A DNA stretch of 64,000 nucleotides, from contig NZ_JBQKFH010000008.1 of assembly GCF_052119425.1 (NCBI RefSeq), forward strand, positions 1 to 64,000, read 5' to 3'. This document shows positions 61,478 through 64,000 of this stretch, piece by piece. Under the pieces are notes generated by a model that searched no databases, was not told the DNA's origin, and saw only the letters and a list, made by a program, of their open reading frames with translations. Source of the DNA: Enterococcus_E cecorum_C (lineage in GTDB: Bacteria > Bacillota > Bacilli > Lactobacillales > Enterococcaceae). A program made the position numbers and the translations under genes. Position 1 is the stretch's first letter. Each line of letters opens with the position of its first letter.

Positions 61478-64000
61478 TTAAGATAATGGTTTGACTACTT
61501 GATGAAGTTCTTGATAATAGCTTACCATTTCTCGGTCCGAAGATAAACAAATCACTTGATAATCTTTCGCAAATTCTGCTAAAAGTTGCGCCAAAGACCG
61601 TTTGCGCTGACTATCATAATGTAGCCACCCGTCGTCAATCACCACTGGACTAATATTTTTTTGTTGCATCGCTAAATAAGCAAATCGCAAGGCCATAATC
61701 AATTGGTCTTTAGTCCCGGTAGAAAGCTGATAGATAGACTGTTGGTTGACAAATAACTCATTTTCTTTCATCTGAATTTTATCATAATGTTGATTGGTTA
61801 AGATTTGCATAAAATGCCCTGCCTGTTCGAACAAATAAGGAAGCTGTGATTCAGAAAGTTGATCAGCCAGGAATTGAAGTTGCTTTTCAATGACAAAGTG
61901 CACACTCCATTCATAGATGAGTTCTTGAATTTCCGCCTTTATTTGTTCTTCTTTTTGATAAAGTTCTGGCAAGGTTAAGTCGTTCATCTGTTGGGCAAGA
62001 CTGACTTCAATTTGTTTGATTTGCGTCAAATTTTGATCTTTTTGCACTTGTAGCTGTGTTTCTTGACTTAAAATTTGTTGCTCTTGACTTGCTAACTGCG
62101 CTTTTGTCATAGCATCTGGATACAAGTCTTTTAACATTTGCGCTAATTCTGTTTTGCGTTTTACTTGGCTTGCTCGTTCTTGCATTTGTCGAAACCATAA
62201 CGGTAGATCAGATACCTGTTGGATTTGATATTTAGCCAATAAAGTCTGATTTTGTTTTAACAAATCTTGCTGCGCTTGCCTTTTTTGACTGATTTGTTCC
62301 ATGATTTGAGTCACTGGATGAGACGCACGTGCTATTTTTTCCTGCTGCATTTCTTCTTTAAATTGGCGAATTTTCCCTAACTGCTCGGCTATTGATAAAT
62401 TTGCAATCGGCAACCATTCATACAAAAAGTCCGCTGTTTGCCGAAATTGGGCCATATTTTGATTCAGTTGCGCCAATTTAGCACGTAAATCTTGTCGCTG
62501 TTGCTGCGCGTTTTTGCTTATCTGAGCTGCTTGATCCCGCTTAGCTAACTCTTGAATGAAAGAAACATGATCCAAATGCTGTAAATCGAGCGGTAATTGA
62601 CTGCGTAGCGCTTGGAACTTCTCTTGCATTGTCCCTTGTTCTTCCAAAAGATTTTGATAAACTTGATTTTTCTCATCTAAATCTTGTAAATAAAGGCGCC
62701 ACTGCTGCTTGATTGGTTCACTATCTGAAGCACGATAAACCCGTAAATAAAGAAGTCCCACCAATAAAATCGCCAATACAAAGACTAAACCACCAAATAA
62801 AGGCGAGAATTTCATAAGCAATAAACTAAGCAATACACCAACAAATCCCGTAATAAGCAGTGGTTTAGGACTGGTTGTCGCTTTTGTTTGGCCAAATAGT
62901 TCAGGGTGTTGTTGCTCAAACTGATTTAATTTTTCTTCAGCGACTTGTTGGGTGTGTTGCGCATGCGTAAGTTGGCTCGTCAAGGTTGTTAGCTGCGTCT
63001 GGATTTGCGTATACTGAGCAACAAATTCTTGCGAGACTGTTTCCTGATCTTGGGTGTTATCAGGAAGTTGCGCTAATTGCTGCGTGATTTGTTTATGCGC
63101 CTGACTATCTTGATAAAGCGTCCCTTCACTTTGCAATAATTGACTGATTTGTTCTTCATGATCTAAATAAAATAAATAGCGTTTAGATAATTGCTTTTGT
63201 TCGAGTTGTGACAATCGACTTTCCAAGACTTGAATATCTTGACTCAACTGTTGACTTTGCTGCATAAATTGCTGTAACACTTGGACATCTGCAGCATCAG
63301 CTAACTGTAAATCCTTTTGCTGCAAAGATTGGTATTCTTCAAACAAGGAAAAATGTGTTTGCTGTTGCTTGATTTGTTGCGCTTGTTTTTGCAAAGATAG
63401 CCATTGTTTTTGTAAATCTTTCTGTGCATTTTTCAACGTCTGTAGCTGCTGAGACTGGGCGGCTAACTCTTTTTGTTTCTCGGCTAAAGTATATATGTTT
63501 GCCTGCAACGCTTGATACTCAGCCAGTTTTTGGTTCAATGGCAAGACCCGTCCTCTTGAAGTAAAGATTTTATTCCGCTCTTTTTCTTCTTGCTCGGCCT
63601 GTAGAAATAATTGCTGACTACCAGTAATGCCCAATGATAACAAAGCAGACTGCAAATATTTTTCATCTAATTGGGTGATTTGCTGTAACTGTTCTTGATC
63701 AAACGTAAAGACTTGTTCAAATAATTGACTATCTAAAGGGGCTAAACGCTTTTGTAGATAACTTTCGGGAAAAATTTCATCCCCAATAATCACCGTTGCT
63801 TTGCCTTTATTAAGGTGTTTCATCCGCTCAATCCGCAAAACTTCGCCATCGATTTCAATTTCCAACGCTCCCCCATAATAGGCGTGATCGGTCTCATAAT
63901 CACGCTTTCTTTTTTGCTTTTTAGGAAAGCCAAATAACATCGCCTTGATGAAATGATAAAGAGTAGATTTTCCAGCTTCATTTGCGCCAAAAATTAACTG
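61478..64000 (-). CDS. yhaN: YhaN-like SMC/Rad50-type ATPase (partial)
   Basis: The frame is open to the window edge; the part seen includes the Walker A FGANEAGKSTL near the edge, so only the first ~30 residues are missing. Long coiled coils rich in Gln (about residues 130-350 and 420-680 of the visible part) surround a hydrophobic hairpin (LLITGFVGVLLSLLLM). C-terminal LSTGTKDQLIMALR and PVVIDDGWLHYD are the signature and Walker B. Partner of a YhaO/SbcD-like nuclease expected just outside. Confidence 0.92.
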   Translation of the reverse strand, partial: QLIFGANEAGKSTLYHFIKAMLFGFPKKQKRKRDYETDHAYYGGALEIEIDGEVLRIERMKHLNKGKATVIIGDEIFPESYLQKRLAPLDSQLFEQVFTFDQEQLQQITQLDEKYLQSALLSLGITGSQQLFLQAEQEEKERNKIFTSRGRVLPLNQKLAEYQALQANIYTLAEKQKELAAQSQQLQTLKNAQKDLQKQWLSLQKQAQQIKQQQTHFSLFEEYQSLQQKDLQLADAADVQVLQQFMQQSQQLSQDIQVLESRLSQLEQKQLSKRYLFYLDHEEQISQLLQSEGTLYQDSQAHKQITQQLAQLPDNTQDQETVSQEFVAQYTQIQTQLTTLTSQLTHAQHTQQVAEEKLNQFEQQHPELFGQTKATTSPKPLLITGFVGVLLSLLLMKFSPLFGGLVFVLAILLVGLLYLRVYRASDSEPIKQQWRLYLQDLDEKNQVYQNLLEEQGTMQEKFQALRSQLPLDLQHLDHVSFIQELAKRDQAAQISKNAQQQRQDLRAKLAQLNQNMAQFRQTADFLYEWLPIANLSIAEQLGKIRQFKEEMQQEKIARASHPVTQIMEQISQKRQAQQDLLKQNQTLLAKYQIQQVSDLPLWFRQMQERASQVKRKTELAQMLKDLYPDAMTKAQLASQEQQILSQETQLQVQKDQNLTQIKQIEVSLAQQMNDLTLPELYQKEEQIKAEIQELIYEWSVHFVIEKQLQFLADQLSESQLPYLFEQAGHFMQILTNQHYDKIQMKENELFVNQQSIYQLSTGTKDQLIMALRFAYLAMQQKNISPVVIDDGWLHYDSQRKRSLAQLLAEFAKDYQVICLSSDREMVSYYQELHQVVKPLS

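Noticed and set aside
1..64000. Insertion sequences, tRNA or rRNA genes
   Set aside because: No transposase reading frame other than Int, and no cloverleaf or rRNA sequence was noticed on either strand; a tRNA scan could not be run.

Overview
The window reads as a low-G+C Gram-positive chromosome, most likely an enterococcus or a close relative. The evidence is AGGAGG-type ribosome-binding sites, frequent GTG/TTG starts, the gene set (lytSR-lrgAB, murT-gatD, a complete men gene block, prsA, yhaM-yhaN) and a Tn916-family element. Species cannot be fixed by eye; a lineage such as E. cecorum is possible but is only a guess.

Layout. 1-5.9 kb: glyA, a small unknown gene, a decayed MFS transporter, an aldo-keto reductase with its MerR regulator (two promoters with 19-bp spacers), and a two-gene osmoprotectant ABC transporter. 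5.94-23.37 kb: a Tn916-like element. Its conjugation module (orf24 to orf13, ardA, oriT) and tet(M) are intact, but the regulation/excision end (most of orf6, then orf9, orf7, orf8, orf10, xis and the first ~184 codons of int) is replaced by plasmid DNA. That DNA carries tet(L), a MobQ relaxase fragment, a single-strand-origin-like region, a pMV158/pUB110-type oriT and the first 34 codons of a MobV relaxase fused in frame to the Int catalytic domain. tet(L) itself is fused in frame to its leader peptide. 23.4-27.8 kb: tdk-prfA-prmC-tsaC, with a dense DnaA-box cluster before tsaC, and a signal peptidase. In related genomes glyA follows tsaC; here ~22 kb, mostly the element, separates them.

28-38.3 kb: LytSR two-component system with LrgAB, the MurT-GatD lipid II amidation enzyme, and a maltose phosphorylase locus (pgmB-like, mapA, malR) with a clear LacI-type operator. 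38.4-47.2 kb: an orphan acyl-CoA synthetase-like gene, then the overlapping menB-menE-menF-menD-menH-menC block; a hotdog thioesterase at 48.2 kb is a good candidate for the missing MenI step. 47.5-47.85 kb holds a compact type I toxin-antitoxin locus of TxpA/BsrG type with a convergent small RNA.

48.7-64 kb: folA, uspA, a phosphatase of the phosphoglycerate mutase family, manA, a serine hydrolase, a VOC protein, hit, a ~700-bp tandem array of 135-bp nested hairpins, a YtxH-like gene, oppA-pepT, a RelBE-type toxin-antitoxin pair, prsA, yhaM and yhaN (cut by the window end). The most unusual items are the plasmid-Tn916 chimera with the Mob-Int and leader-Tet(L) fusions, the type I toxin-antitoxin locus, the hairpin array and the DnaA-box cluster.
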